Below, one piece after another: positions 38,393 through 47,989 of a stretch of DNA of 64,000 bases (the first letter of the stretch is position 1; every line of letters starts with the position of its first letter). Source of the DNA: Mesorhizobium sp. B1-1-8 (GTDB lineage: Bacteria; Pseudomonadota; Alphaproteobacteria; Rhizobiales; Rhizobiaceae); NCBI RefSeq assembly GCF_006442795.2, contig NZ_CP083956.1, forward strand, positions 5,309,501-5,373,500, given 5' to 3'. The notes under the pieces were generated by a model, which made no database searches, was not told where the DNA came from, and worked only from the letters and a program-made list of their open reading frames with translations. The translations under genes were made by a program, and so were the position numbers.

Positions 38393-39898
38393 TCAAGCGC
38401 CACCCTTGGCGCGATCGGCAGCCTGCGCCGCCAGGATCTTCTGCACCTCTCCTACCAACTCACTCTCCGCCACCGTCACCTGCGCCGGCCGGGCGGCGCG
38501 CCATTCGGCATTGTCGGTGATCTCCGCCGACATCCTCGCGCCTTCGATCAGATCCTTGATCTGCACCTCGCCCCTGGCGCGTTCGTCGCCGCCCTGGATG
38601 ACGGCGACCGGGCTGCCGCGGCGGTCGGCATATTTCAGCTGCGCCTTCATGCCGGCGCCGCCAAGATACATTTCGGAGCGGATGCCGGCGGCGCGCAGCT
38701 CGGCGACCATTTTCTGGTAGCGGCCGAGGCTTTGCGTGTCTTTGTCCATGACCAGCACGACGACCGGGGCGATGACATCGGAAGTGTCGAGCTTGCCGAG
38801 GTTCTTCAGCGCCGTCATCAGGCGGGAGACGCCGATCGAAAAACCGGTCGCCGGCACCGGCTCGCCGCGGAAGCGCGACACCAGCCCGTCATAGCGCCCA
38901 CCGCCGCCGACCGAGCCGAAGCGCACGATCTGGCCTTCGTCGTTGGGGATTTCGGCGAGGAGCTCGGCCTCGAAGACGGGACCGGTGTAGTATTCGAGGC
39001 CGCGCACGACCGAGCGGTCCATCGCAACGCGGTCCTCGCCATATCCTGCAGCCCTGACCAGAGCTTCAATCGTTGCAAGTTCGGCGACGCCTTCCTGATA
39101 CACAGCGTTGGCGCCGACGCTGGAATCCTGGCCAGCCTGTCCGTTCCTTGCCGTCGCGAGCAGAACAGCTTCGGCCTGCGTGCCGTCCAACCCGGCGCCC
39201 TTGGCAAAATCGCCTTCGCCTTCCTTGCCGCCGTCCCATCGTCCCGGGCCAAGCAGGAGCCTCACGCCTTCCGGCCCCAACTTGTCCAGTTTGTCGATGG
39301 CGCGCAGCACAGTCAGCCGTCTTCCCACATTCTCGTCACCGCCCAGCCCGATCGCCTCCAGCACGCCGTCGAGCACTTTGCGGTTGTTGACGCGGATGAC
39401 GTAGTCGCCGCGCTTGATGCCGAGCGCCTCCATCACGTCGGCCATCATCATCGCCATCTCGGCGTCCGCCGCTACGCCCGGCGTGCCGATGGTGTCGGCG
39501 TCGAACTGCATGAACTGGCGGAAGCGGCCGGGGCCGGGCTTCTCATTGCGGAACACCCAGCCGGAACGGTAGCTCCGATAAGGTTTCGGCAGGCGCTCAA
39601 AATTCTCGGCGACGAAACGCGCCGTCGGCGCGGTCAGGTCGTAGCGCAGCGACAGCCACTGCTCGTCATCATCCTGGAAGGAGAAGACGCCCTCGTTCGG
39701 CCGGTCCTGGTCGGGCAGGAACTTTCCGAGCGCATCGGTGTATTCGATCAGCGGCTGGTCGGCCGGTTCGAAACCGTAAAGCTCATAGACGCCGCGAATG
39801 GTCGCCATCATCTTTTCGACGGCGCGGATGTCCTCGGCGCTGCGGTCGGCAAACCCGCGCGGCAACCGCGCTTTCGTCTTTTCGGATTTGTCGGCCAT
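38393..39898 (-). CDS. hisS: histidyl-tRNA synthetase
   Basis: This is a 501-residue class II synthetase that charges tRNA-His. Motif 2 is seen in [26 protein letters not shown], the histidine-specific signature in [16 protein letters not shown], and motif 3 in GGGGRYDGL and GFSIGVSRL. The C-terminal anticodon domain runs from about residue 400. The ATG at 39898 (MADKSEKTK) is used. An upstream in-frame ATG would add 20 residues that do not fit the family. Confidence 0.95.
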   Translation of the reverse strand: MADKSEKTKARLPRGFADRSAEDIRAVEKMMATIRGVYELYGFEPADQPLIEYTDALGKFLPDQDRPNEGVFSFQDDDEQWLSLRYDLTAPTARFVAENFERLPKPYRSYRSGWVFRNEKPGPGRFRQFMQFDADTIGTPGVAADAEMAMMMADVMEALGIKRGDYVIRVNNRKVLDGVLEAIGLGGDENVGRRLTVLRAIDKLDKLGPEGVRLLLGPGRWDGGKEGEGDFAKGAGLDGTQAEAVLLATARNGQAGQDSSVGANAVYQEGVAELATIEALVRAAGYGEDRVAMDRSVVRGLEYYTGPVFEAELLAEIPNDEGQIVRFGSVGGGGRYDGLVSRFRGEPVPATGFSIGVSRLMTALKNLGKLDTSDVIAPVVVLVMDKDTQSLGRYQKMVAELRAAGIRSEMYLGGAGMKAQLKYADRRGSPVAVIQGGDERARGEVQIKDLIEGARMSAEITDNAEWRAARPAQVTVAESELVGEVQKILAAQAADRAKGGA

Positions 39899-39970
39899 GG
39901 GATGGTCTTCTCTGGTAATGGGCGCGCGTTTCCTAAACGATGCGGCTTGGAGCGGCAAGGGTTAGCACCT

Positions 39971-40120
39971 TTCCCTTCTCCCCTTGCGGGAGAAGGTGGA
40001 TCGGCGCGCAGCGCCGAGACGGATGAGGGGTGTTCCAGCGGAGTGAGACGTCGGCGTTCCCTGGAGCACCCCTCATCCGTCGCCTTCGGCGACACCTTCT
40101 CCCACAAGGGGAGAAGGGAA
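39971..40120. repeat. interspersed palindromic repeat (family C)
   Basis: TTCCCTTCTCCCCTTGCGGG at the left end and ACCTTCTCCCACAAGGGGAG at the right end form the outer arms, with GGATGAGGGGTG and CACCCCTCATCC inside. It lies between hisS and tag, close to the tag stop codon. Confidence 0.75.
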
Positions 40121-40126
40121 AGGGCC

Positions 40127-40768
40127 CTATTTCGGCCGTTTGAACTTCTCCCGTTCCGCCTCCACCTCAACCCGACAGTAGCAGCCTTCGAGATGGTCGT
40201 TGACCAGGCCCATCGCCTGCATGAATGCGTAGACTGTGGTCGGGCCGACGAAGCTCCAGCCGCGCTTCTTCAGTTCTTTCGAGATCCTGACCGAGACCGC
40301 CGTCGTGGGGTTGGCGCGCAGATGGAGCAGGTCGACGATCTCCGGCCGCTCATCATCAGGGCCTGGCTCGAACTTCCAGAACCAGGCAGCCAATGAGCCG
40401 AATTCGTCGACCATTTCGCGGGCGCGCCTGGCGTTGTTGATGGTCGAGACGATCTTGCCGCGGTGGCGGATGATGCCGGCATTGCCGAGCAGGCGCTCGA
40501 CATCCTCGTCGGTGAAGGCGGCGACCTTGTCGAAGTCGAAGCCGGCGAAGGCCTCGCGGAAATTCTCGCGCTTGCGCAGGATGGTCAGCCAGGAAAGCCC
40601 CGACTGAAAACCTTCCAGGCAGATCTTCTCGAACAGCCGGCGATCGTCCGCCATCGGCCTGCCCCATTCATGGTCGTGGTAGTGCAGATAATCCGGCAAA
40701 TTGCCATGCCAGAAGCAGCGCGCCTTGCCATCGGGGCCATCCAGCAGGCCGGCATTTTCGTTTCCCAT
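40127..40768 (-). CDS. tag: DNA-3-methyladenine glycosylase I
   Basis: Tag removes 3-methyladenine from alkylated DNA. This 213-residue protein has the family's N-terminal CFWHGNLPDYLHYHDHEWG and the helix-hairpin-helix-like core FEKICLEGFQSGLSWLTILRKRENF. KRGWSFVGPTTVYAFMQAMGLVNDH near the C terminus is also conserved, with zinc-binding residues at both ends (Cys and His). The ATG at 40768 precedes MGNENAGL. It stands alone between hisS and the L,D-transpeptidase gene. Confidence 0.93.
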   Translation of the reverse strand: MGNENAGLLDGPDGKARCFWHGNLPDYLHYHDHEWGRPMADDRRLFEKICLEGFQSGLSWLTILRKRENFREAFAGFDFDKVAAFTDEDVERLLGNAGIIRHRGKIVSTINNARRAREMVDEFGSLAAWFWKFEPGPDDERPEIVDLLHLRANPTTAVSVRISKELKKRGWSFVGPTTVYAFMQAMGLVNDHLEGCYCRVEVEAEREKFKRPK

Positions 40769-40979
40769 CGCCAGAAATCCATTCGTTAATGCGCTTGAGC
40801 ACCGGTTTTACCGTGGCTTTACCAGATTCCTGAACCGGCCGGTAACCACACCAAAAGGTTTACTGACAGTTCCGCATTTTACGCATTCCGATTCATGTTT
40901 TGCTTGCCGCTTCGCGCCAAGGATCGCGAGACCGAGGGCCCCCCGCCCCGGACGAGTTCGACGATCAAGGTGCGTTGCG

Positions 40980-41720
40980 ATGAAGATAGTTTTGCTTTCC
41001 CTGCTTGGCGCAGCAGCTGTGCTTGCGGCCGGCGTCACGCCTTCCCTTGCCGGCGACCGCTATGCCGACAGACCGCCGGTGATGGTCAGCCCCGACCTTT
41101 CAGCACCCTGGGTGCTGCAGCTTGGCCATGCGCCGGGCATCGTGCGGCAGAATCGGCAGGCAGTGCAGCAGCCGCTGCGGCGGCTGTTCCAGGCGCAACC
41201 CGACCAGCAGCGCACCGCGGCGGTACAGCCGCAGGCCAGGCGCATGGTGATGCGTCCGCAGATCAACCCGATCTATTTGCCGCAGGAAGTCGCCTATGAC
41301 GGCCCGCAGAAGCCGGGCACCATCGTCATCGATACGCACCAGAATTTCCTCTATCTGGTCGAGAAGAACGGCAAGGCGCGGCGCTATGGCGTCGGCACCG
41401 GCAAGCCGGGGTTCGAATGGTCGGGCACGCACAAGATCACCGACAAGAAGGTGTGGCCCGACTGGCGTCCGCCGGCGGTGATGATCAAGCGCGAGGCGGC
41501 CAAGGGCCGTTATCTGCCGACCTATCTGGCCGGCGGCATCGAGAACCCGCTTGGCGCGCGCGCGCTCTATATCGGCACCACCGAATACCGCATCCACGGC
41601 ACCAACCAGCCCTGGACGATCGGCAGCGCGGTGTCTTCCGGCTGCATCCGCATGCGCAACGAGGACGTTGTCGACCTTTACGAGCGCGTCAATGTCGGAA
41701 CCACGGTCGAGGTGATATAG
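40980..41720 (+). CDS. L,D-transpeptidase (YkuD domain), secreted
   Basis: This is a 246-residue envelope protein. A signal peptide (MKIVLLSLLGAAAVLAAG, cut near PSLAGD) is followed by a Gln-rich linker (residues about 55-90) and a YkuD domain. The catalytic site is His206 (YRIHGT) and Cys222 with Arg224 (SSGCIRMRN), matching the HXnSXGCIR pattern. It forms 3-3 peptidoglycan crosslinks or attaches proteins to peptidoglycan. The ATG at 40980 has AAGGTG upstream. The upstream open frame lacks a signal peptide and is ignored. Confidence 0.92.
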   Translation: MKIVLLSLLGAAAVLAAGVTPSLAGDRYADRPPVMVSPDLSAPWVLQLGHAPGIVRQNRQAVQQPLRRLFQAQPDQQRTAAVQPQARRMVMRPQINPIYLPQEVAYDGPQKPGTIVIDTHQNFLYLVEKNGKARRYGVGTGKPGFEWSGTHKITDKKVWPDWRPPAVMIKREAAKGRYLPTYLAGGIENPLGARALYIGTTEYRIHGTNQPWTIGSAVSSGCIRMRNEDVVDLYERVNVGTTVEVI

Positions 41721-42058
41721 TCTTCGCGAATCAATCGTTTAGGCAGCGCTGGGTCATTTTGGCGCGGGCTGTTGCTTTCATGCCATAGCGCGCTTTTGGA
41801 AGACGTGCTTAGACTGGCATCGAGTTAACGGGGGACGGGCCGTGTGGGGATACGGCCGGTCACGAAAGGGCAGCACGGGAAACCGCGCTGCCCTTTTCGC
41901 TTTCGCGCCGGTTCGGCTGGCCGCCTCCGAAGCAGGCCGCTTCGTTTTCGGAGCTGATTTCCCGGCCGTCCTCTGCTATTGCGGCGCACAAATCTTGGTT
42001 TACGCAATTCCGGGGAAGTCACTTTCCGGAATTGCTTTAGAAAGCAGAGGTGCCACCC
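41721..42058. other. 338-bp gap with a candidate small RNA, upstream of folD
   Basis: There is no protein-coding gene. The middle holds two hairpins, listed separately, ahead of folD. Its right end carries an AGAGG ribosome-binding site for folD. Confidence 0.5.
41838..41898 (+). ncRNA. candidate small RNA with intrinsic terminator
   Basis: A first stem GGCCGT with ACGGCC (about 41838-41857) is followed by a strong hairpin AAAGGGCAGC with GCTGCCCTTTT (41865-41896) that ends in a short T-run. It lies well before folD (start 42059), so it would be a separate transcript or an upstream attenuator. I do not recognise the family. Confidence 0.35.
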
Positions 42059-42979
42059 ATGTCCCGCACCGACGACAGCCGCTATCTCAAAGGTGGCCCG
42101 GTCGCCCAGCGGATCATCGCCGCCGTGCGCGAGGATGCGGCGATCGCCAGGGCCGAAGGCTTTCCGCCGAAGCTGGTGTCGATCACCGTCGGCGACACCG
42201 ACGCGGTCGATGTCTATGTGCGCAACCAGCGCGCCAAGGCGGAGCTAGCCGGCATCGGCTTCGAGGAACGACGCTTCGCCGCCGACATCAGCGCCGGCGA
42301 GCTCGAAGCGGCTATCCATGGCCTCAACGCCGATCCGCGCGTTACCGGCATCATCATCCAGCGGCCGGTGCCGGCGCATATCCCGATCAAGACGCTGCAG
42401 GCGGCGGTGCATCCGCTGAAGGATGTCGAGGGCATGCATCCGGCCTCGATCGGCAACATCGTCTACAACCAGCTCGATCTGGCGCCGTGCACGGCCGCCG
42501 CCTCGGTTCAGCTGCTGAAGGAGACCGGCCTCGACCTCAAGGGGCTCGAGGTCGTCGTCGTCGGCCATTCCGAGATCGTCGGCAAGCCGATCGCTTTCCT
42601 GCTGATGAGCGAGGGCGCGACGGTGACGGTGTGCCATCACATGACGCGCTCGGTGGCGGCGCATGCACGGCGCGCCGACGCACTGTTCGTCGCCGTCGGC
42701 AGGCCGCGGCTGATCAAGGCCGACATGGTGAAGCCGGGCGCGTGCGTCATCGACATCGGCATCAATTCCGAAATCGGGCCGGACGGCGAGAGCCGCATCG
42801 TCGGCGACGTCGATACCGAGAGCGTCAAGGAGGTGGCCTCCTGGATCACGCCGGTGCCGGGCGGCGTCGGCCCGCTGACGGTGGCGATCCTGCTGCGCAA
42901 CACCATGGTGGCGCTTAACCGCCAGCGCGCGCTCTACCGCGCGACTTATGGCGTGCCCGACCAGCTCGCGGCGGAATAA
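42059..42979 (+). CDS. folD: methylenetetrahydrofolate dehydrogenase/cyclohydrolase
   Basis: FolD interconverts methylene-, methenyl- and formyl-tetrahydrofolate. This 306-residue protein has the conserved N-terminal YVRNQRAKAELAGI (Tyr/Lys active-site region), IQRPVPAHI, and VVGHSEIVGKPIAFLL for the NADP loop. VDTESVKEVASWITPVPGGVGPLT is the family signature at the C terminus. The ATG at 42059 has AGAGG eight bases upstream; a GTG three codons earlier is less likely. It is preceded by a possible small RNA. Confidence 0.95.
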   Translation: MSRTDDSRYLKGGPVAQRIIAAVREDAAIARAEGFPPKLVSITVGDTDAVDVYVRNQRAKAELAGIGFEERRFAADISAGELEAAIHGLNADPRVTGIIIQRPVPAHIPIKTLQAAVHPLKDVEGMHPASIGNIVYNQLDLAPCTAAASVQLLKETGLDLKGLEVVVVGHSEIVGKPIAFLLMSEGATVTVCHHMTRSVAAHARRADALFVAVGRPRLIKADMVKPGACVIDIGINSEIGPDGESRIVGDVDTESVKEVASWITPVPGGVGPLTVAILLRNTMVALNRQRALYRATYGVPDQLAAE

Positions 42980-42990
42980 TCGCGCCACGC

Positions 42991-43117
42991 CCCCTCACCC
43001 AGCCTCCGCTTCGCTCGGCTGACCTCTCCCCAGTGGGGAGAGGAGACTGTCAGCGCCGGCACCAATCTCTTCTCCCCGCTGGGGAGAAGGTGGCCGCGAA
43101 GCGGTCGGATGAGGGGC
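42991..43117. repeat. interspersed palindromic repeat (family A)
   Basis: This is a near-identical copy of 36261-36387, beginning CCCCTCACCCAGCCTCCGC and ending GCGGTCGGATGAGGGG. It lies between folD and the end of glcF. Confidence 0.8.
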
Positions 43118-43131
43118 CGCGACGACGAAGG

Positions 43132-44457
43132 TCACTCTGCCGCCAACGGCCCCTTCTCCAAAATGCCTTCCGGCTTCGCGCCGCCATAGGCCCAGTCGAG
43201 CAGTTTTATCGTGTGCACCACCGGCAGCCTGGCGGCGGAAGCAATCTGGGTGATGCAGCCTATATTGCCGGTGGCGACGATCTCGGCGCCGGTGGCCTCG
43301 ATGTTTTTCACCTTGCGGTCGCGCAGTTTCGCCGAAATCTCGGGCTGCAGGATATTGTAGGTGCCGGCGGAGCCGCAGCACAGGTGTCCCTCGCGCGGCT
43401 CCCGCACGACGAAGCCGGCCTTGGCCAGAAGCTCCTTCGGCTGGCGGGTGATCTTCTGGCCGTGCTGCATCGAGCAGGCCGAGTGATAGGCAACGATTGT
43501 GCCCGGCTTGCGGACCGGCTCGGGCAGTTCGAGCGCGGCGAGGTACTCGGTGATGTCCTTTGCCAGCGCCGAGACGCGCGCCGCCTTTTCCGCGTAGACC
43601 GGATCGAGCCGCAGCATGAAGCCGTAGTCCTTGATCGTGGTGCCGCAGCCGGACGCCGTGATGATGATGGCGTCGAGCCCGCCCTGGTCGATGGCGCGCG
43701 TCCAGGCATCGACATTCTGCCTCGCCGAGGCAAGGGCCTGATCCTCGCGGCCCATGTGATGGACGAGCGCGCCGCAGCAGCCTTCGCCTTCCGGCACTAA
43801 GACCTCGACGCCCAGCCTCGTCAGCAGAGAGACGGTCGTGTCGTTGATGGCGGGATCGAGCACGGACTGCGCGCAGCCGGTGAGGATGGCGACGCGCCCG
43901 CGGTTCGCACCCTGCCCAGCACGCGTGCCGGGCGAAGCCATCGGCGATGCTGGCGGGATTGACGACGGCGCGAGCTTCAGCATGGCGGCGATCGGCTTCA
44001 GTGCCGGCAGTTTTTCGAACAGGCCGATGAACGGCCTGCCCAGCCCGGCCAGTTTCAGCGCAGCGCGGAAGCGGCTGGGGTACGGCAGCACGAAAGCGAG
44101 CATGGCGCGGGTCAGGCGGTCAATTAGCGGTCGCCGGTAGGTCTGCTCGATATGGGCGCGGGCATGGTCGACCAGATGCATGTAATTCACGCCGGAAGGG
44201 CATGTGGTCATGCAGGCGAGGCAGGAGAGACACCGGTCGATATGAGTGACGATTTCCCTGTCGGCTGGGCGGCCGTTCTCCAGCATGTCCTTGATGAGAT
44301 AAATGCGGCCGCGCGGTGAATCGAGCTCGTTGCCTAATGTCACATAGGTCGGGCAGGTGGCGGTGCAGAATCCGCAATGCACGCATTTGCGCAGGATCTT
44401 CTCCGATTCCGCGACATGCGGATCGGCAAGCTGCGCGGCTGAGAAATTGGTCTGCAC
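43132..44457 (-). CDS. glcF: glycolate oxidase iron-sulfur subunit
   Basis: GlcF carries electrons from glycolate oxidation to the respiratory chain. The 441-residue protein has two 4Fe-4S motifs, Cys25-28-31-35 (CVHCGFCTATCP) and Cys76-79-82-86 (CLSCLACMTTCP). Two CCG domains follow, ending in GEGCCGALVHHMG and HLCCGSAGTYN, which bind further clusters. It lies downstream of glcE, with a membrane-protein gene between. Confidence 0.94.
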   Translation of the reverse strand: MQTNFSAAQLADPHVAESEKILRKCVHCGFCTATCPTYVTLGNELDSPRGRIYLIKDMLENGRPADREIVTHIDRCLSCLACMTTCPSGVNYMHLVDHARAHIEQTYRRPLIDRLTRAMLAFVLPYPSRFRAALKLAGLGRPFIGLFEKLPALKPIAAMLKLAPSSIPPASPMASPGTRAGQGANRGRVAILTGCAQSVLDPAINDTTVSLLTRLGVEVLVPEGEGCCGALVHHMGREDQALASARQNVDAWTRAIDQGGLDAIIITASGCGTTIKDYGFMLRLDPVYAEKAARVSALAKDITEYLAALELPEPVRKPGTIVAYHSACSMQHGQKITRQPKELLAKAGFVVREPREGHLCCGSAGTYNILQPEISAKLRDRKVKNIEATGAEIVATGNIGCITQIASAARLPVVHTIKLLDWAYGGAKPEGILEKGPLAAE

Positions 44458-44466
44458 AAAACGTCC

Positions 44467-44856
44467 TTACTGTCCGAGGAGCCAGCTTTCGGGGTTCCTG
44501 ACCGGCTCGCCGCGCTGCAGCGCCTGGATACCCAGGATGCAGCGGGCGATGAACCAGACGGCGACGACGAACATCAGCAGGAAACCAACGATAAGAAAGA
44601 CCAGCACCAGGGAGATCAGTGCGTAGAGAATGCCGATCCAGAAGGTCCTGATCAGGAATGTGTAGTGGCTTTCGACGAAACCGCCGGCTTTGCCGCGATT
44701 GATGTAGGCAAGCACGATGCCGACAATCGCGGTGACGCCGATGACGAGGCTGGCGAGATAGAGGATGTAGATGACCAGCGCGTTGGTCGAACCCGGGTCG
44801 AGCCAGCCGTCGGTCCGGCGCGGCGCCTCATTCGGGCCAGGATTGACGTTGCTCAT
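44467..44856 (-). CDS. DUF4870-type membrane protein within the glc operon
   Basis: This is a 129-residue inner-membrane protein. Two to three hydrophobic helices (TNALVIYILYLASLVIGVTAIVGIVLAYI, then FWIGILYALISLVLVFLIVGFLLMFVVAVWFI) flank a short charged loop. The pattern with a C-terminal amphipathic stretch matches DUF4870. Its ATG overlaps the glcE stop by four bases and its stop lies nine bases before glcF, so it is embedded in the glc operon. It could anchor the GlcDEF complex to the membrane, but that is inference. Confidence 0.8.
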   Translation of the reverse strand: MSNVNPGPNEAPRRTDGWLDPGSTNALVIYILYLASLVIGVTAIVGIVLAYINRGKAGGFVESHYTFLIRTFWIGILYALISLVLVFLIVGFLLMFVVAVWFIARCILGIQALQRGEPVRNPESWLLGQ

Positions 44857-46121
44857 GCTACTGCTCCCTCCGTTGATTGGCGGAGATTAGCAGAGCCTGA
44901 GGGGAGCGCCATGCGGCCGGGGTTGAGGATGTGCTTCGGGTCGAACTCGGCCTTCAGCCGCGCCGAAAGTGCGGCCAGATGCAGCGGCTGCGGCTCGAAG
45001 ACCGGCAATGCGGCGCGGTGCGCGGCGGAGGCACGTACCAGCGTCGCGTGGCCGCCGCCATGTTTTTGGATCAGCCCGCGCAGCAGGTCGGCTTCCGGAT
45101 CGGTCTCGCGCATCGACAGCCAGACAAGACCGCCCTGCCAGTCGTAGAGGGCGTCGACCGCTGCCTGCATGCGCAGCGCCATGACCATACGATGCGCAGC
45201 GGACGGCGCCATCGAGACGCGCCAGACCGGCCTTGCGCCGCCATCGGCGAAGGGCGCGCAATCGCGCACATCGCGCCAGATGGTTTTGGACGCCTCGCCG
45301 GCGATCTCCTGCAGCGGGCCGGCCTTGCCGAGCAGCGCCTTCAGCGCCTCGATGCGATAGACGACCGAGGGGCCAAAACCTTCGACCCTGAGCAGCGTCG
45401 CGGCATCGTTGCCCAGGCGGCCGCTGGCAACGCGCGCGGCGATCCGCTCCGGCAGATGTGCCGCACTCGAGACCTCGGCGCTGGAGCCGAGTGCCAGCGC
45501 CATGGCGGCGACAGCGGCATCGTCGAGCAGGCCGCGAAGGGCGAGCGTCACTTCTGTCTCGGCCGCCGGCAGCACCTTGAAGGTGACGTCGGTCAGCACG
45601 GCGAGCGTACCCCAACTGCCTGCCATCAGCTTGGAGAGATCGTAGCCGGTGACGTTCTTGACGACGCGGCCGCCCGACTTGAAAGCCTCGCCGCGCCCCG
45701 AGACGGCGGCGACGCCGAGGATGTGATCGCGCGCGGCACCCGCCTTGAGCCGGCGCGGACCGGAAAGGTTGGAAGCCAGTATGCCGCCGATCGTTCCGCT
45801 CTTGCTCCCTTGGCCCGGCTCGCCGCCGAGCAGCGGGCCATAGTCTATCGGCTCGAAAGCGAATTGCTGGCCGTTTTCGGCAAGCAGTTTTTCGAGCTCC
45901 GCGAGCGGCGTGCCGGCCCTCGCCGACAGGACCAGCTCGGCCGGCTCGTAGAGCGTCACGCCGGTGAGCTTCGACAGGTCGAGCGTGTGCTCCGTCTGCA
46001 ACGGACGGCCGATGCCGCGCTTGGAGCCATGACCGAGGATTTCGAGCGGCGATTCTTCGGCGGCGGCCCACTGGACGGTTGAGACGACTTCGGCTGGGGT
46101 GGATGGAGTGAAGGTGGTCAT
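44853..46121 (-). CDS. glcE: glycolate oxidase FAD-binding subunit
   Basis: This is a 422-residue FAD-linked oxidase of the GlcE type. The N-terminal PCMH FAD-binding domain includes ILGHGSKRGIGRP and GGILASNLSGPRRLKAGAARDHIL with the characteristic GRVVKNVTGYDLSKL. The C terminus has the FAD-linked oxidase cap ending LKAEFDPKHILNPGRM. It lies 221 bp after glcD, and the gap contains a family B repeat. It overlaps the downstream membrane-protein gene by four bases. Confidence 0.94.
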   Translation of the reverse strand: MTTFTPSTPAEVVSTVQWAAAEESPLEILGHGSKRGIGRPLQTEHTLDLSKLTGVTLYEPAELVLSARAGTPLAELEKLLAENGQQFAFEPIDYGPLLGGEPGQGSKSGTIGGILASNLSGPRRLKAGAARDHILGVAAVSGRGEAFKSGGRVVKNVTGYDLSKLMAGSWGTLAVLTDVTFKVLPAAETEVTLALRGLLDDAAVAAMALALGSSAEVSSAAHLPERIAARVASGRLGNDAATLLRVEGFGPSVVYRIEALKALLGKAGPLQEIAGEASKTIWRDVRDCAPFADGGARPVWRVSMAPSAAHRMVMALRMQAAVDALYDWQGGLVWLSMRETDPEADLLRGLIQKHGGGHATLVRASAAHRAALPVFEPQPLHLAALSARLKAEFDPKHILNPGRMALPSGSANLRQSTEGAVA

Positions 46122-46164
46122 GGTGGGCCGCCGATGGCCAGGAAGGATAGGTCGCGTTCCTTCG

Positions 46165-46321
46165 CCCCCCTCTCTGTCCTGCCGGACATCTCCCCCTCAA
46201 GGGGGGAGATTAGCAGTTCCGGCGCCTCGCCATTCAGCCCGCGCTGGAGATTAGCGAACCCCGACGCGGCATCTGATCTCCCCCCTTGAGGGGGAGATGT
46301 CCGGCAGGACAGAGAGGGGGG
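46165..46321. repeat. interspersed palindromic repeat (family B) between glcD and glcE
   Basis: This is a near-identical copy of 38234-38391, with CCCCCCTCTCTGTCCTGCCGG at the left end and its inverse at the right. It interrupts the glc operon, where it could form a large mRNA hairpin. Confidence 0.8.
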
Positions 46322-46342
46322 TTCAAGCGCCAGCGTAGCCAC

Positions 46343-47839
46343 TCAAAACCTCGGAATATCCGGAAAAGCCACCTGCCCGCGATGCACATGCATGCGCCCA
46401 AGCTCGGCGCAGCGGCGCAGTTGCGGGAAGACTTTTCCCGGGTTGAGCAGATGGTTGGGGTCGAAGGCGCATTTGACGCGCATCTGCTGGTCGAGGTCGA
46501 TCTGGTTGAACATTTCGGGCATCAGGTCGCGCTTCTCGACGCCGACGCCGTGCTCGCCGGTGAGCACGCCGCCGACCTCGACGCACAGCCGCAGGATATC
46601 GGCGCCGAAGTTTTCGGCCTTGTCGAGCTCGCCCGGCACATTGGCGTCGTAGAGGATCAACGGGTGCAGGTTGCCGTCGCCGGCATGGAAGACATTGGCG
46701 ACGCCCAATCCATACTTCTCGGAAAGGTCGCGCATACCGGCAAGCACCCGCGGCAGTTCCTTGCGCGGGATGGTGCCGTCCATGCAGTAGTAGTCCGGCG
46801 AAATGCGGCCGACCGCCGGGAAGGCCGCCTTGCGGCCGGCCCAGAAACTCAGCCGCTCCTGCTCCGACTGCGAGATGCGGCAAATGGTCGAACCGTTCTT
46901 GTAGGCGATCGCCTCGACCAGGCCGATCAGGTGGTTGACCTCGACGCTCGGCCCGTCGAGATCGACGATGAGCAGCGCTTCGACGTCGAGCGGATATCCG
47001 GCATGGACGAAATCCTCCGCGGCGTGGATCGCCGGGCGGTCCATCATCTCCATGCCGCCCGGAATGATGCCGGCGCCGATGATGTCGGCGACGCACTGGC
47101 CGCCCTGTTCGCTGGTCGGAAAGCCGATCAGCAGCGCGCGCGCCGTTTCCGGCTTCTTCAGGATGCGCACGGTGACCTCGGTGACGACACCGAGCAACCC
47201 TTCCGAGCCGGTCATGACGCCGAGCAGGTCGTAGCCTTCCTGGTCGAGATGACTGCCGCCGAGCCGCACCACTTCGCCATTCATCAGCACCATCTCGATG
47301 CCAAGCACGTTGTTGGCGGTCAGCCCGTATTTCAGGCAGTGCACGCCGCCGGAGTTTTCCGCGACGTTGCCGCCGATCGAACAGGCGATCTGGGAGGATG
47401 GATCGGGGGCATAATAAAAGCCCTCCTGCTCGACGGCGGTGGTGATGCCGAGATTGGTGACGCCCGGCTGGGCGACGACGATGCGGTTCGGATAGTCGAT
47501 CGCAAGGATGCGGTTGAAGCGGCTCATCACCAGCAGCACCGCATCCTCGAGCGGCAGCGCGCCGCCCGACAGCGAGGTGCCGGAGCCGCGCGGCACAACG
47601 CGGATGTTGCGCTCGTTGCAGTATTTCAGCACGCGCGAGACCTGCGCGACCGTCTCAGGCAGCACCACCACCAGCGGCAATTGCCGGTAGGCGGTGAGGC
47701 CATCGCTCTCGAAGGCGCGCATTTCGTTGGCGGTGTCGACGACGCCCTCGCCCGGCACGATGATGCGCATGTCGGCGACGATCTCGGCGCGGCGGCGCAT
47801 CGTGCCGGCATCTGGCTTGGGCATGGCTAGGCCGGACAT
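46343..47839 (-). CDS. glcD: glycolate oxidase subunit D
   Basis: GlcD is the catalytic FAD subunit that oxidises glycolate to glyoxylate. The 498-residue protein has the FAD-binding core VPRGSGTSLSGGALP and CSIGGNVAENSGGVHCLKYG. The oxidase domain includes YYCMDGTIPRKELPRVL, VFHAGDGNLHPLI and GGVLTGEHGVGVEKRDLM, and the C terminus has KCAFDPNHLLNPGK. The ATG at 47839 is used. Upstream is the DUF3422 gene on the same strand with a separate promoter likely between them. Confidence 0.95.
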   Translation of the reverse strand: MSGLAMPKPDAGTMRRRAEIVADMRIIVPGEGVVDTANEMRAFESDGLTAYRQLPLVVVLPETVAQVSRVLKYCNERNIRVVPRGSGTSLSGGALPLEDAVLLVMSRFNRILAIDYPNRIVVAQPGVTNLGITTAVEQEGFYYAPDPSSQIACSIGGNVAENSGGVHCLKYGLTANNVLGIEMVLMNGEVVRLGGSHLDQEGYDLLGVMTGSEGLLGVVTEVTVRILKKPETARALLIGFPTSEQGGQCVADIIGAGIIPGGMEMMDRPAIHAAEDFVHAGYPLDVEALLIVDLDGPSVEVNHLIGLVEAIAYKNGSTICRISQSEQERLSFWAGRKAAFPAVGRISPDYYCMDGTIPRKELPRVLAGMRDLSEKYGLGVANVFHAGDGNLHPLILYDANVPGELDKAENFGADILRLCVEVGGVLTGEHGVGVEKRDLMPEMFNQIDLDQQMRVKCAFDPNHLLNPGKVFPQLRRCAELGRMHVHRGQVAFPDIPRF

Positions 47840-47989
47840 CGGGCAGGCCTCATCTCGCTTAGCTGGTCAAAATCTTTTACCAGCTTGACCGTTTTGTTGC
47901 AAACGCTGCTTTGGCTGCATCCGGCGGCGAGCGCGGCGTCAAGCTTCCGCAGCGGCAATCTGCCGCTGGCTTTCTCCTCCCAAGGGAGA

